From an uncultured Saprospiraceae bacterium (GTDB lineage Bacteria; Bacteroidota; Bacteroidia; Chitinophagales; Saprospiraceae): a DNA stretch of 64,000 nucleotides. Within the stretch, counting starts at the first letter, position 1; each line of letters starts with the position of its first letter. Made by a program: the position numbers and the translations under genes. Below the pieces are notes generated by a model, which saw nothing but the letters and a program-made list of their open reading frames with translations, did not search any database and had not been told where the DNA came from. Below are positions 1 to 8,270 of this stretch, in pieces. The stretch is from assembly GCA_937950315.1 (NCBI GenBank), contig CALFDU010000080.1:1-64000 (forward strand), written 5' to 3'.

Positions 1-2229
1 GCAACATATGCAGTAGAGATCATTGCACCAACAGGAGCGGGTCAGGCATTTGAAGGATATACTTTCTCAACAGGAACGGCAGATGCAACATGTGTAGCTA
101 GTGGTAATAGTTCAGATGTTGATTCTACGACAGGAATTTCATCATGTTTCGATCCAACAGGAAACGACGACGATGAGAATATTGATGCAGGTATTGTACC
201 TGGAGCTAATGGAAGTATTGGTGAGTTTGTTTGGAAAGATCTCAATGCAAATGGTGTTCAAGACCCTGGTGAGCCAGGTCTTGCAGGTGTGACGATAGAA
301 TTACAAGATTGCTTTGGCAATGTTCTAGAAACACTGGTTTCAGATTCAAATGGAGGATTCTTATTTGATGGTTTGGAAGCAGGTAATTACGAAGTGGTAT
401 TTGACTTGTCAACATTGCCTCCAGGTTGTTCTTTAACTTCAGCGAATGTTGGTGGAAACGATGGTAACGATAGTGATGCTGATGCCTCTGGTTCAACAGG
501 ATGTATTAGTTTGGGTGCAGGAGAAGCTATACTTTCAATCGCAGCAGGATTTACAGAGCTTGGATCATTAGGAAGTATTGTGTGGCATGATTTAGATGGA
601 GACGGTATTAGAGATACAAACGAGCCAGGTATTGAAGGTGTTCAAGTTAACTTATACAATGGAGATGGAGATATCGTCGGAATTGTGTTTACTGATGCAG
701 ATGGATTCTACTTGTTTGATGGGTTGACACCAGGAGATTATTATGTAGAATTTATTGATCCAGAAGGCTTCTCACTTACCATCGCAAATGCTGGAAATAA
801 TAGTAATGAAGACAGTGATGTTGATGGGACTAATGGACCAGGTACAACTCCATTCATTGAAATCGGACCTGGCGAAAATGATCTTAGTTGGCATGCAGGT
901 TATTACCAATGTATCCTATTGGGAGATCTAGTTTGGTTTGATACCAATGAAAACGATGTTTTCGACGGTGAAGAAAATGGAGTGAACGGAATGCGAATTA
1001 ATCTCTATCGATTAATGGAAAATGGCCAATATGAATTGTGGGATTTCACATATTCTGGACACAAACCAGGAACCCCTTCTGACGATGGATTCTTTAAATT
1101 CTGTGCTGCCCCAGGTACTTACTACCTTGAATTTGCACAACCACCAGTAGGTTTGGTTCCAGCTCAAGCAAATGTTGGACAGTTTGAGGAAATTGACAGT
1201 GATGTAACTGGTACGAATGGACCAGGTACGACAAGTGCATTTACCATAGTTTCAGGAACTGATAAATGTGATTTAGGAGCTGGATATTATCCTATGGGTA
1301 CCATTGGGGACTTTGTATTCCTTGATGCCAACTTGAATGGATTGAGAGATTCAAACGAACCAGGAATTGGAGATGTATATATCCAAGCCCTTGATGTATT
1401 TGGCAATGTTATGGGTGAAACTTTCTCTGAAAGTGATGGATCTTATGTTATTGAGTATTTAGAGCAAACTGATGTTCATTTGAAGTTCTTTGCACCAGCG
1501 GGATATGGAACAACAATATCGCATGCAGGATCAGATGAATTTGATAGTGATATTGATCATTCAAATGGACCAATGACAACGCCGTTCTACAACATCTTCT
1601 CTGGAGAACATACTCCATCGGTAGATGCAGGATTGGTATTTGGTGTGCTTCCAGTTACTTGGGTTGATTTCGTTGGAGAACACAGAAGTACGTACAATTG
1701 GTTACAATGGGATGTTACCTCAGAATTAAATGTTTCACACTATGAAGTTGAAAGAAGTGTTGACAATGCAGGAACATTCGAAACTGTTGGAAAGGTATTG
1801 TCTCAAGATATTGCTACAGGAATTGTAAGCTATAATTTTGAAGATTATAATCTTGAAACAGGAGGAACCTACTATTACAGAATAAAGCAAGTTGATATTG
1901 ATGGTGCATTCTCTTATGGCAAGACCATCGCATTAGAAGTCAATCTGCCTAGATTCAAGGAAGCAAGTGCACGTATGTATCCTAATCCTTCAGTAGGACA
2001 GTTTACATTAGAAATTGAACTGTTTGAGCAGGATGCAAGTGTAGAATATATGATTTATGATAACACAGGTAAGGTCGCAGTTGATATGACTCAATTGGCA
2101 GGATCCGTAGACTTTGGTAATCATATTTTCTCAATGGATGAAACGCAACTTGTACCAGGTGTTTATAACATAAGAATAAATGCAGGTGCAACTGTGATAC
2201 AGAAAAAGTTGATTATTGTAAGTAATTAA
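1..2229 (+). CDS. Secreted SdrD-repeat adhesin with T9SS sorting domain (5' truncated by window)
   Basis: The frame is open from the first base, so the N-terminus lies outside the window and 742 residues are visible. Four SdrD/Cna-B-type beta-sandwich repeats can be read, each beginning like GSIGEFVWKDLNANGVQD with the Ca-binding-like DxNxNG segment. They start near residues 73, 191, 302 and 433. Repeats 2-4 carry a recurring tail like NEDSDVDGTNGPGTT. A fibronectin-like segment (VSHYEVERSVD, YYYRIKQVDIDG) follows at about residues 555-640. The last ~85 residues begin MYPNPSVGQF and end QKKLIIVSN, a typical type A T9SS C-terminal domain. The protein is therefore probably exported by T9SS and attached to or released from the cell surface, acting as an adhesin or stalk. 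Ligand unknown. Confidence 0.85.
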   Translation, partial: ATYAVEIIAPTGAGQAFEGYTFSTGTADATCVASGNSSDVDSTTGISSCFDPTGNDDDENIDAGIVPGANGSIGEFVWKDLNANGVQDPGEPGLAGVTIELQDCFGNVLETLVSDSNGGFLFDGLEAGNYEVVFDLSTLPPGCSLTSANVGGNDGNDSDADASGSTGCISLGAGEAILSIAAGFTELGSLGSIVWHDLDGDGIRDTNEPGIEGVQVNLYNGDGDIVGIVFTDADGFYLFDGLTPGDYYVEFIDPEGFSLTIANAGNNSNEDSDVDGTNGPGTTPFIEIGPGENDLSWHAGYYQCILLGDLVWFDTNENDVFDGEENGVNGMRINLYRLMENGQYELWDFTYSGHKPGTPSDDGFFKFCAAPGTYYLEFAQPPVGLVPAQANVGQFEEIDSDVTGTNGPGTTSAFTIVSGTDKCDLGAGYYPMGTIGDFVFLDANLNGLRDSNEPGIGDVYIQALDVFGNVMGETFSESDGSYVIEYLEQTDVHLKFFAPAGYGTTISHAGSDEFDSDIDHSNGPMTTPFYNIFSGEHTPSVDAGLVFGVLPVTWVDFVGEHRSTYNWLQWDVTSELNVSHYEVERSVDNAGTFETVGKVLSQDIATGIVSYNFEDYNLETGGTYYYRIKQVDIDGAFSYGKTIALEVNLPRFKEASARMYPNPSVGQFTLEIELFEQDASVEYMIYDNTGKVAVDMTQLAGSVDFGNHIFSMDETQLVPGVYNIRINAGATVIQKKLIIVSN

Positions 2230-2251
2230 TAATCATAGGACAAATAATACG

Positions 2252-2289
2252 AGCCGGTCAATGTTTTCATTGATCGGCTTTTTTTTTTT
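2252..2289 (+). terminator. Rho-independent terminator of the SdrD-repeat gene
   Basis: A 12-bp stem AGCCGGTCAATG / CATTGATCGGCT (one G-T wobble) closes a TTTT loop and runs into eleven T, 22 nt after the stop codon. Confidence 0.9.
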
Positions 2290-2520
2290 GTATCAAAGTT
2301 TGTCTAAGGTGTACACACTCTTGCAATAATAATTTGACAGAATATTCTTAAATGAGAAATTCACTTTACTTTCTTGCGGGTAGACAAGTTTTGTATATAA
2401 TCTAAGTGCTTGAAATACCAAGCCTAAGTACAATTTGATTTTTTTAGCTCAAGGCAAATATGAAAAATCAACCATTAGAATATTTTAAGTGATCAACAAC
2501 CAAAAGTCAAAAAGTAGGAC

Positions 2521-2551
2521 TCGGTCAATGTTTTCATTGATCGACTTTTTT
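2521..2551 (+). terminator. Second copy of the upstream terminator hairpin
   Basis: Stem TCGGTCAATG / CATTGATCGA with the same TTTT loop, followed by CTTTTTT. It is almost identical to the hairpin at 2252 but has no gene directly in front of it. It could back up the first terminator or be a relic of duplication. Confidence 0.65.
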
Positions 2552-2829
2552 CTTTGATATGGTGTCTGTAAAAGTTTTACAATCTCACATCGTGATCATG
2601 TAAAAGCTCATTCTTTGAAAAGAAATCACCTAAATTTGTTGTGGACTTAGGAGCTCATGGGTTATCAATATATTGCACATAGCGCCATGCCCAAGCTCCA
2701 TTTGATTTTTTAGCTCAAGGCAAATATGAAAAATGAACCCAACTTAGTTTGCGGTATTGTAAAAATATTTGATGAAAATCTGATACCTTAAAAAAGTATC
2801 TAAAGAGAGTAGAATATAAAAGCCAAAAA

Positions 2830-3006
2830 TTAATTCAAGTTCATTTCAATAAATTCTTGATTGCTTTCTGCTTTTTGTGCCGTACACACAAATACACCTA
2901 TAAGACTAAAAAGGAATAGAAATATGAGAATCCACCATTCCTTATTTGAGAAAATGATGCTCTTATACGGCAATTGTTGATCAGCTGACTTGGTATCAGT
3001 GTTCAT
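2830..3006 (-). CDS. Small hypothetical single-pass membrane protein
   Basis: Reading from the ATG of MNTDTKSADQQL gives 58 residues with one strong membrane segment (WWILIFLFLFSLIGVFVC) near the middle and an acidic polar tail. The open frame extends 31 codons further upstream and would add a second hydrophobic segment, but that part looks more like untranslated leader rich in isoleucine and threonine. No family was recognised. It stands alone between the duplicated intergenic region and the divergent hydrolase gene. It may not be translated. Confidence 0.35.
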   Translation of the reverse strand: MNTDTKSADQQLPYKSIIFSNKEWWILIFLFLFSLIGVFVCTAQKAESNQEFIEMNLN

Positions 3007-3210
3007 GTTAATCGGTTTTGGATGAAGTAACAACAATATCTGGGTAAATATGAGTGTTATTACAGCTGTAAATGTAACATTTTTATGAATTATATACATA
3101 AGTCATTGTAAAATAATTTAATACATATTATATTTTTATTTAATATATATAATTTTTTTAATTTCATTAATCTAAGTTGTAGCTTTAAGCTATCAAGAAA
3201 AATTCAATAG

Positions 3211-4161
3211 GTGAATTCTAAGAAGGGGAGTATAAATTTGGTTGGATGGGTAATCGGTATGATGATCGCCCTGACCACACTGCTCGTGATGTTTCCACCC
3301 AATATGAGTTTCTTAAAGAAAGGCTCTGAATACGCCGTATTTATCATGTTGGGTTTTCTATTTCTAGGCATGCTATTTATGGTCTTGCACAAGAAAAAGT
3401 TAATGGCAGTTTCATTAACCTGTGTTGCCATTCTCTGCATCTTCTTAAAAAATTCATCCAACGACAATTTGTTTTTTCCCGAAAGAAACAATTCTTCAAT
3501 TTTGAGTTTGGCGCACATCAATCTTAGTTATATAGAAGGGGGTTATGAAGAATTGCTCGAGATCATTGATGAACTTGATCCAGCAATAATCTCATTTCAA
3601 GAGATGACGCCCAATTGGAATTTTATACTTAAGGAAAATTTATCCAAGGAATACATTTCTAAATATTCCTTGGTGAGAATGGATACCTATGGAATGGCAT
3701 TGTATTCAAAAAATATGTTTACCAAGTTGGATACTTTTAACTACCAAGATATACCCAATATCAATATACAGTTTGAACTAGATGATCAACCTCTTCATAT
3801 TTGTAGTAGTTATCTGCTACCACCATTGAATAAGTCATCTACCGAAAATATGTTGAACCATCTTGCATTGATTTCTGAAAAAGTCAACGAGATAGCAGCC
3901 CCAGTTTTTGCGATTGGTGATTACAATCTTGTTCCTTGGTCGTCAGAAATTCGTGACTTTAGAGTAAAGACTGATCTTGGGCTTTCGAGGCGGAATATAG
4001 ATGTTTCAAGATTTCAAAAACCCTATGATCACATTATGTATTCCAATCATCTTGAATGCATTGCGTTCAAGGAACTTGAGGATAAGAATTTGAATCATAT
4101 TGGAATTTATGGTCAGTATCAGCTCAAGGCAAATGGTTTTCAGATTGCTAGGAGCAATTGA
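3211..4161 (+). CDS. Membrane-anchored endonuclease/exonuclease/phosphatase (EEP) family protein
   Basis: 316 residues. Three hydrophobic segments lie in the first ~80 residues (VGWVIGMMIALTTLLVMF, AVFIMLGFLFLGMLFMVL, MAVSLTCVAILCIFL). A soluble EEP fold follows: AHINLSY, DPAIISFQEMTP with the metal-binding Glu, YGMALYSKN, FAIGDYNLVP (the GDxN motif), DHIMYSN and a terminal HIGIYGQYQL. This architecture matches the inner-membrane EEP hydrolases of Bacteroidota. The usual terminal SDH is changed to LNH, which still offers a histidine. The start is GTG immediately after an in-frame TAG, so no longer frame is possible. Substrate unknown; phosphodiester or phosphate-ester hydrolysis is expected from the family. 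Confidence 0.75.
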   Translation: MNSKKGSINLVGWVIGMMIALTTLLVMFPPNMSFLKKGSEYAVFIMLGFLFLGMLFMVLHKKKLMAVSLTCVAILCIFLKNSSNDNLFFPERNNSSILSLAHINLSYIEGGYEELLEIIDELDPAIISFQEMTPNWNFILKENLSKEYISKYSLVRMDTYGMALYSKNMFTKLDTFNYQDIPNINIQFELDDQPLHICSSYLLPPLNKSSTENMLNHLALISEKVNEIAAPVFAIGDYNLVPWSSEIRDFRVKTDLGLSRRNIDVSRFQKPYDHIMYSNHLECIAFKELEDKNLNHIGIYGQYQLKANGFQIARSN

Positions 4162-4345
4162 GTTTATAAATTTGACGAAAGTGGATTATACCCATCCATC
4201 CCCGAAATCATTTTTTTAATAAAATAAGTACAATAAATAAAGAATCTCCATTTCATTAAAAACGAATGATGAGGTTTTATAGGATAAATTAAGTGACAGT
4301 AGTTGGCATTTGCTTAAGTTTTAGATTGTATTGAACTTTAGCTTG

Positions 4346-4377
4346 TTGATTTATCTCGTAGGCATAGAGTATATTTG
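4346..4377 (+). promoter_or_regulatory. Putative sigma-ABfr-type promoter of the H-NOX operon
   Basis: TTG at 4346-4348 and TATATTTG at 4370-4377 are 21 nt apart, matching the Bacteroidota -33 TTG / -7 TAnnTTTG pattern. The -7 box ends 27 nt before the ATG at 4405. It overlaps the alternative TTG start, which argues against that start. Confidence 0.5.
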
Positions 4378-4404
4378 AATGAACGTTGTACAAAATTGTT
4401 GATT

Positions 4405-4950
4405 ATGAAAGGAATTGTTTTTACAGAATTTCTAGATATGGTTGAAAGCCAATTTGGATACGAAGTGGTGGATCATATTTTAGCAGAATCTAATCTGGAT
4501 TCTGATGGGATTTATACTGCAGTCGGGACATATCCTCATTCAGAAATAGTACAGCTGCTGATGAATCTTTCAGATAAAGTTGGCGTAGACCCTGCCATCC
4601 TTTTAAAAGCTTTTGGTAAATATCTTTTTGATACTTTTTTAAAAGGTTACCCACAATTCTTTTCAGCAGTTGACAATGCATTTGATTTCCTCCATTCAAT
4701 AGACAAGCACATTCATGTTGAAGTATTAAAGCTGTATCCTGATGCAACCTTGCCTAAGTTTGAATCTCATCAACTCGATAACCAGACGATGATTATGACC
4801 TACAGCAGCGAGCGCAAAATGGCTGCATTGGCAGAAGGGCTTATTGAAAAATCTATTGCTCATTATGAAGAGGATTGTCAAATCAAAGTAGAAAATATCG
4901 TTGCTGATGGTAGTAAAGTGAAATTTACAATTGAGCGCTCACTGGCATGA
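4405..4950 (+). CDS. H-NOX (heme-nitric oxide/oxygen binding) sensor protein
   Basis: 181 residues from MKGIVFTEFLDMVE, the normal H-NOX N-terminus. A TTG ten codons upstream would place the start inside the promoter box. The proximal heme ligand is expected to be His104, with the family Pro thirteen residues later (Pro117, in YPDATLPKF). The heme-propionate motif YxSxR is intact as Y133-S-S-E-R137. No obvious distal-pocket tyrosine can be assigned from sequence alone, so NO rather than O2 is the likelier ligand. The stop overlaps the ATG of the kinase (ATGA), so the two are translationally coupled. In known systems a stand-alone H-NOX binds NO and inhibits its partner kinase. That role is inferred here from the arrangement. 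Confidence 0.9.
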   Translation: MKGIVFTEFLDMVESQFGYEVVDHILAESNLDSDGIYTAVGTYPHSEIVQLLMNLSDKVGVDPAILLKAFGKYLFDTFLKGYPQFFSAVDNAFDFLHSIDKHIHVEVLKLYPDATLPKFESHQLDNQTMIMTYSSERKMAALAEGLIEKSIAHYEEDCQIKVENIVADGSKVKFTIERSLA

Positions 4951-7445
4951 AAGAATTAGAACTTCTAAAACGAAAGCTAGAAAGGGAAAAAGCCGCTAGA
5001 AAACAGGCAGAACAAATTCTTGAAGCCAAAGCTTTAGAGTTATACACGGCGAATGAATCTTTGAGGAAACTCAATGAAAGTTTGGAAGATTTGGTTCAAG
5101 TCCGAACCAAGGATTTACAAGAAAGCGAAGAGAAATATAGGAATGTGATTGAAAACGCTTCCGACATCATTTATACCACAGATAAGGATGGATTTTTTAC
5201 TTTTATTAACCCCAAAGGGGTAGCTGCATTCGGTTTTCATCTGGATGAAATTATTGGGAAAAGATTTGTCGATTTTGTTTTAGATGATTACAAACAAGAC
5301 CTCTTTGAATATTATACTAAAATTAGAAAAGACAATATTGGATCTGATTATTTTGAATTCCCCATTCGATCAAAAGACAAAGAAATTCATTGGATTGGTC
5401 AGAACGTCAATAGAGTAGAAGATCAGAATGGTTCGTTTTATTACAATGCAGTCGCAAGAGATATTACGCTGCGAAAAACTGCTGAAGAAAAATTAGCAAT
5501 AGCTCAGACCGCACTCACCCAAAGTGAAGTGAAATATAGATCGGTTTTAGAAAACCTTGAACTTGGTCTTATGGAAGTGGATTTGGAGGGAAAGATTATC
5601 AGAGTGTATGACCATTTCTGTCGGATGACGGGTTACGAAAAGGAAGAGCTAATCGGTAAAGATGCTATTAAGACCCTTTTGGTTGAAGAATTTGAACACC
5701 TGCTGCGTTCTCAAGATGCAAATCGTACAAATAGTGAATCCGGAGTTTATGAAGTACAGCTGCGCAGAAAAGATGGAAAACATATTTGGGTGCTGATAAG
5801 TGGAGCGCCATTTTACAATAGTAAAGGAGAGGTCATTGGCTCATTAGGTGTACATTACGAAATTACTGATAGAAAAGATTTAGAGCAGAGTCTTCAAGTC
5901 GCAAGACACAAAGCGGTTGAAGCACAGAAGGCAGAACAACAATTTCTCGCTCATATGAGTCATGAAATTAGGACTCCATTAAATGCCATTATTGGTATGA
6001 CCCATCTGCTGAAGGAAACATCTCTTGAAGAAAAGCAGCAAGAATTTGTCGACATCTTAGGCGATTCGGCAAGCTTATTAAAAGGATTGGTTTCAGATAT
6101 TTTGGATATATCAAAAATCGACTCGGGAGTTATAGAAAAAAATGAAACAACCTTTGATTTATCAAATTTAGCGAATCGCCTCATTCAAACATTTAAATCC
6201 AGAGCCTTTGATAAAGGGTTATTATTGGAATCAAAAATAGTCGAAAGTGATGCTTCTTTTGTGATAAGTGATAAGCAATGGATCCATCAAATATTGATAA
6301 ACCTAATAAGCAACGCCATTAAGTTTACCTCTAAAGGAAGCATTACACTCTCTATTCAAAGAATCAAAAAGAATGGCAAAAAGGCCGTGTTTTACTTTGA
6401 AGTAAGTGATACTGGAATTGGTATGAATCCAGACGAAGTCAAGACTGTCTTTAGTTCGTTCAAACAGGCTAATAAGAAAATCCGAACCGATTTCGGTGGC
6501 ACTGGATTGGGGCTATCTATAGCAACCAGGTTGGTGTCATTACTAGGTGGACAATTAGAGGTTAAGTCAGAAATGGGGAAGGGTAGTAGCTTTTTCTTTA
6601 GCTTACCTATGGAGACTGCGGAAAACCAAATCAAAAAATCAGTTGCATTCGATGAATTGGACTTAGTCAAAAACAACAAGGTTAAATTGCTTGTCGTAGA
6701 AGATAATATAATGAATCAGAAATATATTTCTACGCTGCTGAATAAATGGAACATAGCTTTTGATATTGCTGAAAATGGTAAAATAGCAGTCGATAAATGT
6801 GCTACTTTTAAGTACGACCTCATTTTTATGGATTTATCCATGCCTGTTATGGATGGATACGAGGCAACAAATATGATCAATGCGCAACCTGGAGCAAAGG
6901 TCCCAATCATTGCCTTGACAGCCTCCACTTTTTTGTCCAAAAAAGAATTGGCATTGAATTCAGGTATGACAGACTTTTTAGCAAAACCATTTACTCCTGA
7001 AGAGTTATCTGGAATTCTTCAGAAATACCTCTCTGGGAATAATCCTCAGTCTAATGGTAAGAAAGATGTACGAGAGGTAATAACATTGGATATGGCTAGT
7101 CTTGAAAACCTCTACAAAGGAGATCAAGAATATGCTCTTGAAATGTTCAACACGTATAAGATGGTAATCAATCCAGAATTAGATACTTTAGAGAGTTTGG
7201 TTGAGAAAGATCAGATGGAGTCCATTAAAAAACAATTGCATAAGATAAAGCCTATGTTTAAGATGGTGGGACTTGATAGTATCTATGCTGATTGCGAATC
7301 ACTCTATTCCAGAATTGGAAATTCTGATATCATAGAAGTAAAGATGTCGGCCAAAAAAATCATTCAAGAAGCAAAAATGACCTTTACCTTAATTGATTCA
7401 GAGATCAAGCGTCTTGAAGAAAGCTTAAAACAAACAAATGATTAA
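4947..7445 (+). CDS. Hybrid sensor histidine kinase partnered with H-NOX
   Basis: 832 residues, no membrane segment. An N-terminal coiled coil (1-60) is followed by two PAS domains (about 63-180 and 190-310). The dimerisation/phosphoacceptor domain has His339 in HMSHEIRTPLNAIIGM. The HATPase has an N box (LINLISNAIKFTSKG), DTGIGM and GGTGLGLSIA. The receiver has Asp629 in FMDLSMPVMDG and Lys in DFLAKPF. The C-terminal HPt-like domain has His765 in QLHKIKPMFKM. All phosphorelay residues are therefore present. It probably autophosphorylates under control of the H-NOX protein and passes phosphate through receiver and HPt to the LytTR regulator, whose start overlaps the kinase stop by 8 nt. Cytoplasmic. 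Confidence 0.92.
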   Translation: MKELELLKRKLEREKAARKQAEQILEAKALELYTANESLRKLNESLEDLVQVRTKDLQESEEKYRNVIENASDIIYTTDKDGFFTFINPKGVAAFGFHLDEIIGKRFVDFVLDDYKQDLFEYYTKIRKDNIGSDYFEFPIRSKDKEIHWIGQNVNRVEDQNGSFYYNAVARDITLRKTAEEKLAIAQTALTQSEVKYRSVLENLELGLMEVDLEGKIIRVYDHFCRMTGYEKEELIGKDAIKTLLVEEFEHLLRSQDANRTNSESGVYEVQLRRKDGKHIWVLISGAPFYNSKGEVIGSLGVHYEITDRKDLEQSLQVARHKAVEAQKAEQQFLAHMSHEIRTPLNAIIGMTHLLKETSLEEKQQEFVDILGDSASLLKGLVSDILDISKIDSGVIEKNETTFDLSNLANRLIQTFKSRAFDKGLLLESKIVESDASFVISDKQWIHQILINLISNAIKFTSKGSITLSIQRIKKNGKKAVFYFEVSDTGIGMNPDEVKTVFSSFKQANKKIRTDFGGTGLGLSIATRLVSLLGGQLEVKSEMGKGSSFFFSLPMETAENQIKKSVAFDELDLVKNNKVKLLVVEDNIMNQKYISTLLNKWNIAFDIAENGKIAVDKCATFKYDLIFMDLSMPVMDGYEATNMINAQPGAKVPIIALTASTFLSKKELALNSGMTDFLAKPFTPEELSGILQKYLSGNNPQSNGKKDVREVITLDMASLENLYKGDQEYALEMFNTYKMVINPELDTLESLVEKDQMESIKKQLHKIKPMFKMVGLDSIYADCESLYSRIGNSDIIEVKMSAKKIIQEAKMTFTLIDSEIKRLEESLKQTND

Positions 7446-8136
7446 TACAATAATTATTGAAGATGAGTTGATGGCGAGTAAGTCATTGGAGAATTTATGC
7501 AGCAAGTATCAAAGAATAAATTTGATTAAAAGTGCTGATAATGCTGAAGTTGGATTGGAATATCTACAGTCAGATGCCTCTATAGAATTGATTTTGCTTG
7601 ACATCGAAATGCCGGGTATGTCAGGCTTAGACTTAATGGAGAAAATTCCATATTTACCGCAAATCATATTTACAACGGGAAACAAAGAATATGCCTATGA
7701 AGCCTTTGAATATGATATTACAGATTTTTTAAAGAAACCAGTATCTGTAGATCGCTTTGACAAAGCAATGCAAAAAGTATTTGGCATTAAAGATCAAAGA
7801 AACGCCATTGCTTCTGCAAGTGCCAAACATGAATTGTATATCAAATCTGATGGGAAGTTTATTCGATTGCCCTATGACGAGATTTTCTATTTTGAAAATG
7901 TAGGAGACTATGTGAAAGTTGTAACGCAAAATGGTAATTACATCTTCTACGAAACAATGAAAAGTCTCGACAAGAAAATTTTAAATCCAAGATTCCTCAA
8001 GATTCATAGGTCATACATTGTCAATATGGGTAAGATCAAAGACATTGAAGACAACACCATAGTTGTTGAAAACAAAGTAATTCCAGTAAGTAGAGCCTAT
8101 AAAAGTGTACTGATGTCCAGCATCAACCTCATTTAA
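7438..8136 (+). CDS. LytTR-family response regulator
   Basis: 232 residues. The receiver domain (1-~118) has the acidic pair IIEDE, phosphoacceptor Asp55 in LLDIEMPGMSG, Thr in IFTTGN and Lys in FLKKPV. The LytTR DNA-binding domain (about 133-230) reads LYIKSDGKFIRLPYDEIFYFE, GDYVKVVT, FLKIHRSYIVNMGKI and the terminal VIPVSRAYK. It is the third gene of the H-NOX operon and the likely phosphorelay output. Its targets are not visible. The polysaccharide-type cluster and glmS downstream are possible but unproven candidates. Confidence 0.92.
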   Translation: MINTIIIEDELMASKSLENLCSKYQRINLIKSADNAEVGLEYLQSDASIELILLDIEMPGMSGLDLMEKIPYLPQIIFTTGNKEYAYEAFEYDITDFLKKPVSVDRFDKAMQKVFGIKDQRNAIASASAKHELYIKSDGKFIRLPYDEIFYFENVGDYVKVVTQNGNYIFYETMKSLDKKILNPRFLKIHRSYIVNMGKIKDIEDNTIVVENKVIPVSRAYKSVLMSSINLI

Positions 8137-8270
8137 ATTACTACAAATCTATCGAGTGGTTCCAAAAACAGGGTAGAGCATACCAAAAATCGAAATCGAC
8201 GAATTAAGGCCTTTTCTCCGCGCATATTTGTATTGTCAATAACGACAAACAATCGATAAAGTAAAATAAT

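Larger units (their letters stand above)
2252..2735 (+). repeat. Diverged tandem duplication of an intergenic unit (~267 bp period)
   Basis: This covers most of the gene-free stretch 2230-2829. Two blocks each occur twice at the same offset. The terminator hairpin recurs at 2521 (offset 267). A block reading TTTGATTTTTTAGCTCAAGG and continuing CAAATATGAAAAAT lies at 2434-2468 and again at 2701-2734 (offset 267, dropping to 266 because the first copy has one extra T). The roughly 140 bases between the blocks no longer resemble each other. No supported gene was seen here. Confidence 0.75.

Noticed and set aside
4375-4404. TTG start giving an H-NOX protein ten residues longer
   Set aside because: The TTG lies inside a TATATTTG promoter box, and the family N-terminus begins at the ATG at 4405.
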